Shown piece by piece: positions 12,801 through 27,300 of a stretch of 64,000 bases of DNA. The position numbers were made by a program, and so were the translations under genes. The stretch lies in NCBI RefSeq assembly GCF_964340395.1, contig NC_135553.1, positions 25,846,949-25,910,948 on the forward strand, written 5' to 3'. The notes below the pieces were generated by a model that saw only the letters and a list, made by a program, of their open reading frames with translations, ran no database searches and was not told the origin of the DNA. Numbering within the stretch: the first letter of the stretch is position 1; every line of letters starts with the position of its first letter. The DNA is from Glandiceps talaboti. Taxonomy: Eukaryota; Hemichordata; Enteropneusta; Spengelidae.

Positions 12801-15296
12801 ATTGTTGTGAAATAGTTTACTCAGCAGACACGATGTTACACAAAATGTCTTACAACTGTGCTAAAGTTGAACTACATGTATGGAGACACTACAATTTACT
12901 ACAAATGATCTATAAAAACAGGACTGCAAAATGTACATTCCACATCTTGATGAGAGATGTATTTCTTTACGGTTTATTGTGTTTTATTGTGGTTTAATTG
13001 CCAATTCAAAAATGATATACCATGTTGGAAGTGTCAAAGCCAGCTGTACATGTATAACTGGAGATGTTGAAGCTCTTTTGACAGATATTTATTTATTTCA
13101 AGTGTCACAAGCTGAGTTTGTAAGATTTTTACTCCAGTGAAAATACAAATAAAAACCTTGATGAAACTATTCTGAGTATAATGTTAATGTCAGTACATGT
13201 CATGCTGTCTATGACATTGTTTCTGGCATTGTTACAACAGTTGATTGCAAAGTAAGAATTTCCTGAACATGTTTTGATACTACAATAAAATATGTCATCG
13301 GATTGTATATGAGTTATATCTTAATACAAGGTTTGAGTTCAGTCAATTGCAAGTGTTGGTTAAGTGTACTTCACTAAGTACAATACTTCAAGTACCTTTT
13401 AAAATATACATTAAATACTACACCTATATACGTATTAAGTCAGCTTGTGCCCCTTTAACTCCTGAAATTGACAAAAATAATATGTATGTCGTGGCAATGA
13501 CATACTAATGAAGAAATAATGTTAAAAACACTGCTGTGAGATTAATATCTTTTTATTTTTGTGGCCACTTTTTGGTCAGTGTGTGTGTGTTTGTCTGTCT
13601 TTTCTTCAAAACATGACGATAACTCCATGGATAGGTCCGTTTTCTGATTCAACAACATCGTTCATTATACCACCATGCCTGAATCATAACAAATTTGTGA
13701 ATTGCAGGGAGTACAGAAAGTGATGCAGAGACTGAAGTCAAGCAAGCTGAAGAGGATGTTAAAGGTAGCGTAAAGACAAATGTGTGCTATTCTGTGTTCT
13801 TGTAGTTGTAGGGCAGACAAAAATTAGACATTGGAATATTGATGTAGATAGTATGCAAGAACAGTAGACACAACATTTATTATTTTAAAAGTTAATATTG
13901 TATGTATTTGTGTGTGTTAAAGCGCAGGAGAGATTAGCCTGTCTACTGAACCTAGTACATGACCACCTGACTATCAACAGAATCTGTGACTCCACTACTC
14001 TCATTCACTATTGCCTGTCTACTGACTAAATCTATGACTCCAATACACTCATTCACTATAGCCTGTCTACTGACTAAATCTGTGACTCCAATACACTCAT
14101 TCACTATAGCCTGTTTACTGACTGAATCTGTGACTCTACTACACTCATTCACTATAGCATGTCTACAGACTAAATCTGTGACTCCACTACACACGATCAC
14201 TATAGCCTGTCTACTGACTGAATCTGTGACTCCACTACACGCGATCACTATAGCCTGTTTACTGACTGAATCTGTGACTCCACTACACGCGATCACTATA
14301 GCCTGTCTACTGACTAAATCTGTGACTCCACTACACGCGATCACTATAGCCTGTTTACTGACTAAATCTGTGACTCCACTACACGCGATCACTATAGCCT
14401 GTCTACTGACTAAATCTGTGACTCCAATACACTCATTCACTATAGCCTGTTTACTGACTGAATCTGTGACTCTACTACACTCATTCACTATAGCCTGTCT
14501 ACTGACTAAATCTGTGACTCCAATACACTCATTCACTATAGCCTGTTTACTGACTAAATCTGTGACTCCACTACACTCATTCACTATATCCTGTCTACAG
14601 ACTGAATCTGTGACTCCACTACACTCATTCACTATAGCCTGTCTACTGACTGAATCTATGACTCCACTACACTCATTCACTATAGCCTGTCTACTGACTG
14701 AATCTGTGAGTCCACTACACTCATTCACTATAGCCTGTCTACTGACTGAATCTGTGACTCTACTATACTCATTCACTATAGCCTGTCTACTGACTGAATC
14801 TGAGACTCTACTATACTCATTCACTATAGCCTGTCTACTGACTGAATCTGTGATTCCACTACACTCATTCACTGTAGCCTGTCTACTGACTGAATCTGTG
14901 ACTCCACTACACGCGATCACTATAGCCTGTCTACTGACTGAATCTGTGACTCCACTACACGTGATCACTATAGCCTGTCTACTGACTGAATCTGTGATTC
15001 CACTACACGCGATCACTATAGCCTGTCTACTGACTGAATCTGTGACTCCACTACACGCGATCACTATAGCCTGTCTACTGACTAAATCTGTGACTCCACT
15101 ACACGCGATCACTATAGCCTGTCTACTGACTGAATCTGGGACTCCACTACACGCGATCACTATAGCAAGTCTACTGTAAAGTTCACTATAGCTTGTGTTA
15201 CGAATAAGTTGCAAGAATGTCACAATACTCATACTAAACTTATATATCATGCAATTTGTTAGAAAATGGCCCAAAAGTAGAAGAAGCCGAGCAACG

Positions 15297-15328
<32 letters not shown>

Positions 15329-18300
15329 TACCAGTAGCAAAAGCATCAACAAAGAAGAAAGAAGTCATTAAACCAGTAACAGATGAACGGCCTGTCAAAG
15401 AACATGTCAATGTTGTATTCATAGGACATGTAGGTGGGTAGATTTTATGGGTTTTTGTTTGGTATAACCACTTACAGTTGTTTTGTTATGTTAAGAATGA
15501 GGAACCCTGGGACCGGGGGGGTGGGGGGGGGGTGTCTATGTGATAATATTTGCTAAAGTGTCTTTATGTTGGACCTTGGTATTGGTTTGGTGCTTTGGGG
15601 ACTCAGTTAAATTGTGCCCACTTAACTCGTTTTAACAAAACATATTGCCCTATAAGTACATACAAAAATGACTGTTTATCTGAAACAACAGACCCCAAAT
15701 ATACTTGTCCACTTAGACAGGTGTTTTTATATATTTTGATATATTTCTTACAGTTTGATTTTTTTATTGTGTTCCCCAGTAAATGCAACATTCACAGACA
15801 AATTTGAAGTCATATGTTACTAAGAGAAAGATGTGTATTGAGTATCTATTGAGAATATGTTATACAGTAGATTTTGATGTATTTAAATTTTGTTTGGATT
15901 CTCAGATGCAGGAAAGTCAACCATAGGAGGACACATAATGTAAGTTTTTTTTCCAATATTTAGTAATTTTTTGTAGAATTGACCTAAGTCACATGACTGG
16001 CAAATTTTCCCCAAAATGATTTAGCAGTCCCAAGGTGTTGATGTGTGTACAGCTGGTACATAGCAGTCCTAAGGTGTTGAGGTGTGTACAGCTGGTATAT
16101 GACAGCCCTAAGGTGTTGATGTGTGTACAGCTTGTACAAAGCAGTCCTAGGGTGTTGATGTGTGTACAGCTGGTATATGACAGTCCTAAGGTGTTGATGT
16201 GTGTACAGCTGGTATATGACAGTCCTAGGGTGTTGATGTGTGTACAGCTGGTATATGACAGTCCTAAGGTGTTGATGTGTGTACAGCTGGTATATGACAG
16301 TCCTAAGGTGTTGATGTGTGTACAGCTGGTATATGACAGTCCTAAGGTGTTGATGTGTGTACAGCTGGTACATGGCAGTCCTAAGGTGTTGATGTGTGTA
16401 CAGCTGGTATATGACAGTCCTAGGGTGTTGATGCGTGTACAGCTGGTATATGACAGTCCTAAGGTGTTGATGTGTGTACAGCTGGTATATGACAGTCCTA
16501 GGGTGTTGATGTGTGTACAGCTGGTATATGACAGTCCTAAGGTGTTGATGTGTGTACAGCTGGTATATGACAGTCCTAAGGTGTTGATGTGTGTACAGCT
16601 GGTACATGACAGTCCTAGGGTGTTGATGTGTGTACAGCTGGTACATGACAGTCCTAGGGTGTTGATGCGTGTACAGCTGGTATATGACAGTCCTAGGGTG
16701 TTGATGCGTGTACAGCTGGTATATGACAGTCCTAAGGTGTTGATGTGTGTATGGCTGGTATATGACAGTCCTAAGGTGTTGATGTGTGTACAGCTGGTAT
16801 ATGACAGTCCTAAGGTGTTGATGTGTGTACAGCTGGTATATGACAGTCCTAGGGTGTTGATGTGTGTACAGCTGGTATATGACAGTCCAAAGGTGTTGAT
16901 GTGTGTACAGCTGGTATATGACAGTCCTAGGGTGTTGATGTGTGTACAGCTGGTATATGACAGTCCAAAGGTGTTGATGTGTGTACAGCTGGTATATGAC
17001 AGTCCTAGGGTGTTGATGTGTGTACAGCTGGTACATGACAGTCCTAGGGTCTTGATGTGTGTACAGCTGGTATATGACAGTCCTAAGGTGTTGATGCGTG
17101 TACAGCTGGTACATGACAGTCCTAGGTTGTTGATGTGTGTACAGCTGGTATATGACAGTCCTAGGGTGTTGATGTGTGTACAGCTGGTACATGACAGTCC
17201 TAAGGTGTTGATGTGTGTATGGCTGGTACATGACAGTCCTAAGGTGTTGATGTGTGTACAGCTGGTATATGACAGTCCTAAGGTGTTGATGCGTGTACAG
17301 CTGGTACATGACAGTCCTAAGGTGTTGATGTGTGTACAGCTGGTACATGATAGTCCTAAGGTGTTGATGTGTGTATGGCTGGTACATGACAGTCCTAAGG
17401 TGTTGATGTGTGTACAGCTGGTATATGACAGTCCTAGGGTGTTGATGTGTGTACAGCTGGTACATGACAGTCCTAAGGTGTTGATGTGTGTACAGCTGGT
17501 ACATGACAGTCCTAAGGTGTTGATGCGTGTACAGCTGGTACATGACAGTCCTAGGGTGTTGATGTGTGTATGGCTGGTACATGACAGTCCTAGGGTGTTG
17601 ATGTGTGTACAGCTGGTACATGACAGTCCTAAGGTGTTGATGTGTGTATGGCTGGTACATGACAGTCCTAGGGTGTTGATGTGTGTACAGCTGGTATATG
17701 ACAGTCCTAGGGTGTTGATGTGTGTATGGCTGGTACATGACAGTCCTAAGGTGTTGATGTGTGTACAGCTGGTACATGGCAGTCCTAAGGTGTTGATGTG
17801 TGTACAGCTGGTACATGACAGTTCTAAGGTGTTGATGTGTGTACAGCTGGTACATGACAGTCCTAAGGTGTTGATGTGTGTACAGCTGGTACATGACAGT
17901 CCTAGGGTGTTGATGTGTGTACAGCTGGTACATGACAGTCCTAGGGTGTTGATGCGTGTACAGCTGGTATATGACAGTCCTAGGGTGTTGATGCGTGTAC
18001 AGCTGGTATATGACAGTCCTAAGGTGTTGATGTGTGTATGGCTGGTATATGACAGTCCTAGGGTGTTGATGTGTGTACAGCTGGTATATGACAGTCCAAA
18101 GGTGTTGATGTGTGTACAGCTGGTATATGACAGTCCTAGGGTGTTGATGTGTGTACAGCTGGTACATGACAGTCCTAGGGTCTTGATGTGTGTACAGCTG
18201 GTATATGACAGTCCTAAGGTGTTGATGCGTGTACAGCTGGTACATGACAGTCCTAGGGTGTTGATGTGTGTACAGCTGGTATATGACAGGCCTAGGGTGT

Positions 18301-21300
18301 TGATGTGTGTACAGCTGGTACATGACAGTCCTAAGGTGTTGATGTGTGTATGGCTGGTACATGACAGTCCTAAGGTGTTGATGTGTGTACAGCTGGTATA
18401 TGACAGTCCTAAGGTGTTGATGCGTGTACAGCTGGTACATGACAGTCCTAAGGTGTTGATGTGTGTACAGCTGGTACATGATAGTCCTAAGGTGTTGATG
18501 TGTGTATGGCTGGTACATGACAGTCCTAAGGTGTTGATGTGTGTACAGCTGGTATATGACAGTCCTAGGGTGTTGATGTGTGTACAGCTGGTACATGACA
18601 GTCCTAAGGTGTTGATGTGTGTACAGCTGGTACATGACAGTCCTAAGGTGTTGATGCGTGTACAGCTGGTACATGACAGTCCTAGGGTGTTGATGTGTGT
18701 ATGGCTGGTACATGACAGTCCTAGGGTGTTGATGTGTGTACAGCTGGTACATGACAGTCCTAAGGTGTTGATGTGTGTATGGCTGGTACATGACAGTCCT
18801 AGGGTGTTGATGTGTGTACAGCTGGTATATGACAGTCCTAGGGTGTTGATGTGTGTATGGCTGGTACATGACAGTCCTAAGGTGTTGATGTGTGTATGGC
18901 TGGTACATGGCAGTCCTAAGGTGTTGATGTGTGTACAGCTGGTACATGACAGTCCTAAGGTGTTGATGTGTGTACAGCTGGTATATGACAGTCCTATGGT
19001 GTTGATGTGTGTATGGCTGGTACATAGCAGTTCTAAGGTGTTGATGTGTGTATGGCTGGTACATGACAGTCCTAGGGTGTTGATGTGTGTACAGCTGGTA
19101 TATGACAGTCCTAGGGTGTTGATGTGTGTATGGCTGGTACATGATGATAGAGGTGTAAGTAAAATCTTCTGATATGTTTTTAGTGACATTTATGTTGCCA
19201 GATGTCATCTGTTCTGTCAACAAATCAAGTCTTCTGAAACTGAGATTAAATAGCTTTCTTTTCTCAACATACAGGTACCTCACAGGAGGAGTTGACAAAA
19301 GAACACTAGAAAAATATGAAAGAGAAGCAAAAGAAAAGAACAGAGAAAGTTGGTAAGTATTGATGGGTTTCACAATTCTCTGTATGATTAATTACTTTAC
19401 AGGTGTGAACAAATCTGAAAGGAGTGCTAGTTTTTGGGGGGCTAAGGTGATGTTATATCGTGTTGGTTAGTTGTGTGATATAAATTTACAATGTGACTTT
19501 TAGGTCTGTAGGTTTACTACAGCTAGCCATCTACTCTGGATTTAGTGAGTGACTAAAATATACCTTCACAGTTTTCATACACAACATAATCATCAGTGTG
19601 TATGTGCTATAAATTAGACTGTTGCTAAAATCTAAGAACTGAAATGACTTAATTGACATTACATAAACAGGCCAATGACAAAGTGATGATGAATACCATT
19701 ATGGAAATCAAGAACTGAAATGACTTCATTGACATTACATAAACAGGCCAATGACAAAGTGATGATGAATACCATTATGGAAATCAAGAACTAAAACTGT
19801 TTTTTGTAACATAATGATACAAGCTAACAATGGATGTTGATGTAATTCCACTCACTGTAAAGTGGTGTCTGTGATATAAAGATTTCCTCAAGTGGCTGCA
19901 CATTCACCCTCATTCAGTATTTATATTATCTTAATTACATCGTGATTACATGTAATTCAATGTGTGTTCATGCTGTCTTAATGACAGGGTGATTATGTCC
20001 ATATAACCAATACACTGCTATAAAATTTAATATTTGAAAGTGTCCCAACCCTGTTATGGCAATGCTACCACATATTCCTTGGTGACATTACTAAAATGTG
20101 CAGCAATAATGATAATATCACCACATGCTCTTAGCTGGGAGAGTTCTAGACTGTAGGATACGTCATGTTGTTCAACCCTATCAGGTTTAAATCACAGCTA
20201 CTAAACTGCCCAGCCACCATAGTCAGTTATTAGTCCGGAACGGGGACTTATGGATTGGGTTCCGTCTGTCCGTCCGTGCGTCCGTCCGTCGGTCCGTCCG
20301 TCCGCAGCCCTTTCTTGGAGATGTCTGTACCGATTTTTTTCAAACTTGGTACAGGGGCAACATGCTATGGCACACATATGCACGTCAATTTGTTTTATGA
20401 TACGATCCAATATGGCCGCCTAGCAGCCATTTTGTTTGCGAATTTTCCCTGTCTAAAGCCATAACTCAGACATGCTCACACAGATCTCATTCAGAGTTGG
20501 TATTAGGACAGTGTTCTATGGCATATATGTGCATATTCATTGTTGTCATGATATGATCCAATATGGCCGCCTGGCAGCCATTTTGTTTGTGAATTTTCAT
20601 GTCCAAAGCCATAACTTAGACATGCTTGAACAGATCTCATTCAAAGTTGGTATTAGGACAGTGTTCTATGACATACATGTGCATATCCATTTTCATTGTG
20701 ATACGATCCAATATGGCTGCCTGGCAGCCATTTTGTTTGCAAATTTTCCATGTCCAAAGCCATAACTCAGACATGCTTGAACAGATCTCATTCAAAGTTG
20801 GTATTAGGACAGTGTTCTATGACATACATGTGCATATCCATTTTCATTGTTATACGATCCAATATGGCTGCCTGGCAGCCATTTTGTTTGTGAATTTTCC
20901 ATGTCCAAAGCCATAACTCAGACATGCTTGAACAGATCTCATTCAGAGTTGGTATTAGGACAGTGTTCTATGACATACATTTGCATATCCATTTTCATAT
21001 TGATATGATCCCCCATACCCGACCAATCCTTTATTGTAGTAGGCATGTTCCATGTCCGACAAGCAGACACAACATATCTAAGTCTGTTTGATTTAGGTTC
21101 ACAAGTGTTGTTGCGTGAGAATAGTGCTAATTCCTTAAAACCCAATCATAGCGGGGACTATGTCATTCTCAATGGCTTGTTTTATCAGTAAAATAGTTGA
21201 CAAGTATCATCATAATAGCAATTGTTCTTATCACCTGAAGCAGGAACTATTTTGCTGTATGATTTTAATCTACATAATGACTTCTGTTTGCATTGGTAAT

Positions 21301-24300
21301 CACAAGTTCAAGGTAAAGCACAGACCCGCAGAGTAGTAGAGATGTGAGTGGTAGGGGATAGCATGATATAAATATCATATCTTAGACTAGGAGAGTCAGA
21401 GAAGCATTTCATTCAATATCCTAATGTCATTTGGTTTCAGGTATCTGTCATGGGCACTAGATACAAACCAGGAAGAAAGAGACAAGGGAAAAACAGTAGA
21501 AGTTGGCAGAGCCTATTTTGAAACAGATAAAAAACATTTCACAATTCTTGATGCACCTGGACATAGAAGTTTTGTACCCAATATGATTGGTGGTGCAGCA
21601 CAAGCTGATTTAGCAGTCCTAGTAAGTAGCTACTATTATTCTATAGTGTTGTTTTATACCCAATATTACTGGTAGTGCAGCTCAAAGCTGATTTAGCTGT
21701 CCTTGTGTTGTTTTCATTAAGTTTATGCTATCTATGATCAGAAGTTGCTGTGAGTTTTTCACAGAGTATCGTGGTAATAGTAGAGGACACCCTGATTCAT
21801 TGAAACAATAGGAAATATGCCAAACAATAATTTAGACAAATATGACAGTTATACTCTGTGAAGAAGACTAACTATAAATTCTTCTGATCATGTGATCACA
21901 ATACCGTCAGTTAGATTGTTGGCTTGTAAAGTTTGATAACTATTGAGTTCATTGTAATTCTGAGAAGAGTCTGTTCCAGCAACACCAACTGTCCCATCTT
22001 CTTTCATGGTGGTCCTTCTCTTTCAATGCAACACTTTTAAAGCTTACAAAATTCATATAACAAAAATTTATGAGTTTGTAAAATTGTTATGTTTGCCATT
22101 AGTATTGTGTCATAATACATAACGTATCCAGTGTTTAGCCGTAGTATTTTTGCCAGCAGTTTTTTGTGGCCAAAATTTTAGTTTTCGTAAATGACATTTA
22201 GTACCAAGTGAAAGAGGCATCAGCAAAATGTGAGATTCACTCCCAAATTTTTTTTGGACTGAGTAGAAATTTTCATTTGATAATATGAGCCCGAAGTCCA
22301 TGAACATGTATTGTTGTATAAGATTTACTGTCCATAGATGTAGATGTTGCATGATAATCATAAGAACGAAAGCATTATTGCTAACTTCGTCATGGTTTCT
22401 AATGCTAATATGACCTATTATCACATAGGTAATCTCTGCTAGAAAAGGAGAATTTGAGACCGGTTTTGAAAGGGGAGGTCAGACTAGAGAGCATGCCATG
22501 CTTGCAAAGACAGCAGGTGTAAAACATTTGGTGGTGTTGATAAACAAAATGGACGACCCAACTGTAGTATGGGAAGAATCCAGGTAAGACTCTGATCTTA
22601 TTGGCATAGCTTGGAAGGGGCTCTAGGAATGACACTTGTCTGTCTGTACATTGTGGAATGAGTGGACAGCCATATCTCAGACACCCACAACTTTATTTCA
22701 ACCAAACCTGGCACAAATGTCAAGACACTAGATAGGAAACTTATGGACATGACTTAAATGTGTGACCTTGACCATTATGGTGAAATGATGGCCACATTTG
22801 TTGTAAACAATTTTGCTCCTTATCTCCAAAAGTTTAATACATACAGACACTATTCATAAGAGGACTCAGGTGTTACACCCAAATTGCAGACCCGAGTGTG
22901 TTGATAACTGTAGCAATATTTCATTAACACAAGCAAAACAAGTGAAATATATTTGATAATCTGATTCTTTGAATTAGGAATGTGTCAGCTGCTGTAGATT
23001 TGTTGATTTTACAGTATCTGTACTGAGTCACCAACCAATCAAACACATGCCTGTGAACCAATAACCAATCAGACACTAAGTCTTCAAAACCTTATGATGG
23101 TCATATGATCTCCAATCATGTTATGAAATATTGCAGGTCATGCATTGGTCTATTTGTCATTGACTACATGTAATTCACCCTAGTGAATACTGTATCTGAA
23201 CATTTGCTTTCACCAACATCAATAAATACTGAAGTTAAATATTACTGTCAATCTTTCAAACACAACAACAGGTTTGAAGAATGCAAAGACAAACTTATCC
23301 CATTTTTGAAGAAAGTAGGTTTTAATCCCAAGAAAGATGTGTATTTCATCCCTGTGTCAGGAATGACAGGAGCTAATCTTAAAGAGTCTGCAGCAGATGT
23401 GTGTTCCTGGTACAGGTAAGTTGTCATGCTAAGACATCTGAATCCAAAAATGGCTGAATGTATACTAAGACAGTAATGATAATATATTGAGCAGAAAACA
23501 GCTTTGTACAGAGAGGTTTATTTTGTATTTGTGATGATAAAAACACCTTCACAACTACCATAGGTTTGTTGGGTAAAGAGATGTACGGTATAGAGATTGT
23601 AGTTGTACTAGCCAGAGATGAAGCTGTAGCGTAAGTCAAGTTTTCCAAGCTGATACTCAGCACATAGCAAGTGTAGAGTGGCCATATAGATAAGGATTGG
23701 GTATTTATTTTTTATTTTTTTATTTATAAAACAATTTTGTCATGGCTTCCTACTTGAAATATCAACATGAAACAACATTGACAAAGTCTGTTTGTAACTC
23801 AATACATTGGAAAAAGCTAAAAAAAATGTGTAAAAAGTTTGTTATTGTACGTATAATATCTACAAAGATTCTACACATTTATTAATCTTTTGCAGTTTAT
23901 TGAGTTACAAACAAAGACTTGGGATATGTTGTTTCACATAGATTTTTCGAGTAGAAGCTATGATAAAATTATTTTATAAATTAAAAATCCAAAATGAATA
24001 CCCAATCCATTCACCAAAATGAAGATGTTGGTAAACTATTAAAACTGTTGGTAATATTCAACATATAAGAACAGTTCAAGTTGACTGCCTTGTAGCATTC
24101 ATAATTGTTGAAATTTGTCAATGTGTAAACTACCTGTACAAGGGTACAGTAAAGACCAGTTTTTCTCTTACCACACTTGTTATTTTACAGTGGTCCAGCA
24201 CTGATTCCATATTTGGATGACCTACCAAGTCTTAGCAGGACATCAGATGGCCCTCTCAGATTACCAGTCATAGAGAAATATAAAGTAAGTACAACATTGA

Positions 24301-27300
24301 ACACAAAACTTTCCTGTGAATATTCATAGCTATATTCATACACCCTCAAAATTCTTGAAAAAAATGTCCCACCTTAAATTTTATTTAAAGAGGGTGAAAC
24401 CTATTCATGACTTGTCGCAATCTTGTGACATCACTGCTATACATGTGATGTAGTCAATATCATGTGACATCACTGTTTAAGATGTATTCACAATTTTATG
24501 ACATCACTGCTGCATGTAGTCACAATTTTATTACATCACTGCTACATGTAGTCAATATCTTGTGACATCACTGCTGCATGTGGTCACAAAAGTGTGTTTA
24601 TAGAATAATCATTGTCTGCATTTTGTGTCTTGCCAGGATATGGGTACCATTTTGCTCGGTAAAGTTGAATCAGGCTCCATTTCAAAGGGTCAATCTGTGG
24701 TCCTTATGCCAAATAAAGTAAGTGTTATGTTCTTTTGTAAGGCTTGATTTTAACTTTTGGGCTTGGTAGTCAGATTTAGCCAAGTGATCTGCTGCAGCTA
24801 CAATTTTCTATCGATTTCCATGCATTGGTCTAATAGACAACCCCCTAATATATAATGGTAGTTTAGATACAATGTTTGGTAGTCTGTGTGCCCTTGACTA
24901 CTGCTAATTTGGTAGTTTAGATACAATGTGCTCAACATTGTTAAATTGTGATTTGATAACGTTTAGAACTATAGTAATTGATAGTGGAAAATGGTCGTTT
25001 GTTTCCTATATATGACTTGATGTTGTTTTAGCTAAATTCTGGAACAGGAGAAACTGACAGGAAAAAGCTGGCAAAATTTGATACCTTTTCATGTGCATTG
25101 TACTGAAGATCATGTTATATTTGAATTCGTAAGACCTATAAAATGAGAAGGAAGGCCTGATAAAGCTTATATTTATATAAACTGTGTAATGTATATATTG
25201 ATCATCAAATTTGATCCTTGCAATTGCAAGTTTAGGTTGTTGCTTACTTGCTAAATAACAAGACTTGTACTACTGAACACAGCATGATTATGATTGAGGG
25301 AAGTTTCAGTTTGTGAACGTAAACAAAACTCTTTCTTCCATCACAAACCTGCTATGTTCAGCAGTAAAAATACTCTGATTTAGACTACAAAACTATAATC
25401 TCAACTAATCAACTGATTGACATTGATAGAACAGTCTTCTGGTGAACACTCCCTGTTTTAGCTGTAAAGGTATATGTTATGTACAGTCTTCTGGTGAACA
25501 CTCCCTGTTTTAGCTGTAAATGTATATGTTATGTACAGTCTTCTGGCGAACACTCCCTGTGTTAGCTGTATCTGTATATGTTATGTACAGTCTTCTGGCA
25601 AACACTCCCTGTGTTAGCTGTATCTGTATATGTTATGTACAGTCTTCTGGCAAACACTCCATGTTTTAGCTGTAAATGTATATGTTATGTACAGTCTTCT
25701 GGCAAACACTCCCTGTTTTAACTGTAAATGTATATGTTATGTACAGTCTTCTGGCGAACACTCCCTGTTTTAGCTGTAACTGTATATGTTATGTACAGTC
25801 TTCTGGCGAACACTCCCTGTTTTAGCTGTAACTGTATATGTTATGTACAGTCTTCTGGTGAACACTCCCTGTTTTAGCTGTAAATGTATATGTTATGTGC
25901 AGTCTTCTGGTGAACACTCCCTGTTTTAGCTGTAAATGTATATGTTATGTACAGTCTTCTGGTGAACACTCCCTGTTTTAGCTGTAAATGTATATGTTAT
26001 GTACAGTCTTCTGGTGAACACTCCCTGTTTTAGCTGTAAATGTATATGTTATGTACAGTCTTCTGGCGAACATTCCCTGTTTTAGCTGTAAATGTATATG
26101 TTATGTACAGTCTTCTGGTGAACACTCCCTGTTTTAGCTGTAAATGTATATGTTATGTACAGTCTTCTGGTGAACATTCCCTGTTTTAGCTGTAAATGTA
26201 TATGTTATGTACAGTCTTCTGGTGAACACTCCCTGTTTTAGCTGTAAATGTATATGTTATGTACAGTCTTCTGGCGAACACTCCCTGTTTTAGCTGTAAA
26301 TGTATATGTTATGTACAGTCTTCTGGTGAACACTGTCTGTTTTAGCTGTAAATGTATATGTTATGTACAGTCTTCTGGCGAACACTCCCTGTTTTAGCTG
26401 TAAATGTATATGTTATGTACAGTCTTCTGGTGAACACTCCCTGTTTTATTTGTAACTGTATATGTTATGTACAGTCTTCTGGTGAACACTCCCTGTTTTA
26501 TTTGTAACTGTATATGTTATGTACAGTCTTCTGGCGAACACTCCCTGTTTTAGCTGTAAATGTATATGTTATGTACAGTCTAGTGAACACTCCCTGTTTT
26601 AGCTGTAAATGTATAATTATGTTATGTACAGTCTTCTGGTGAACACTCCCTGTTTTAGCTGTAAATGTATGTTATGTACAGTCTTCTGGTGAACTCTCCC
26701 TGTTTTAGCTGTAAATGTATATGTTATGTACAGTCTAGTGAACACTCCCTGTTTTAGCTGTAAATGTATAATTATGTTATGTACAGTCTTCTGGTGAACA
26801 CTCCCTGTGTTAGCTGTAAATGTATATGTTATGTACAGTCTTCTGGTGAACACTCCCTGTTTTAGCTGTAAATGTATATGTTATGTACAGTCTTCTGGTG
26901 AACACTCCCTGTTTTAGCTGTAAATGTATAATGTTATGTACAGTCTTCTGGCGAACACTCCCTGTTTTAGCTGTAAATGTATAATTATGTTATGTACAGT
27001 CTTCTGGTGAACACTCCCTGTTTTAGCTGTAAATGTATATGTTATGTACAGTCTTCTGGCGAACACTCCCTGTTTTAGCTGTAAATGTATATGTTATGTA
27101 CAGTCTTCTGGCGAACATTCCCTGTTTTAGCTCTAAATGTATATGTTATGTACAGTCTAGTGAACACTCCCTGTTTTAGCTGTAAATGTATAATTATGTT
27201 ATGTACAGTCTTCTGGTGAACACTCCCTGTTTTATTTGTAAATGTATATGTTATGTACAGTCTTCTGGCGAACACTCCCTGTTTTATTTGTAACTGTATA

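Noticed and set aside
13952-15352. Open frames of 397 and 466 codons
   Set aside because: These are products of the 48-bp array (16 codons per unit) in eRF3 intron 3, not genes.
15984-19373. Open frames of 1,045-1,129 codons on both strands
   Set aside because: They are read through a 39-bp tandem array; a unit of 13 codons keeps any stop-free frame open. Intron 5 is flanked by matching eRF3 exons, and read-through from exon 5 stops at once.
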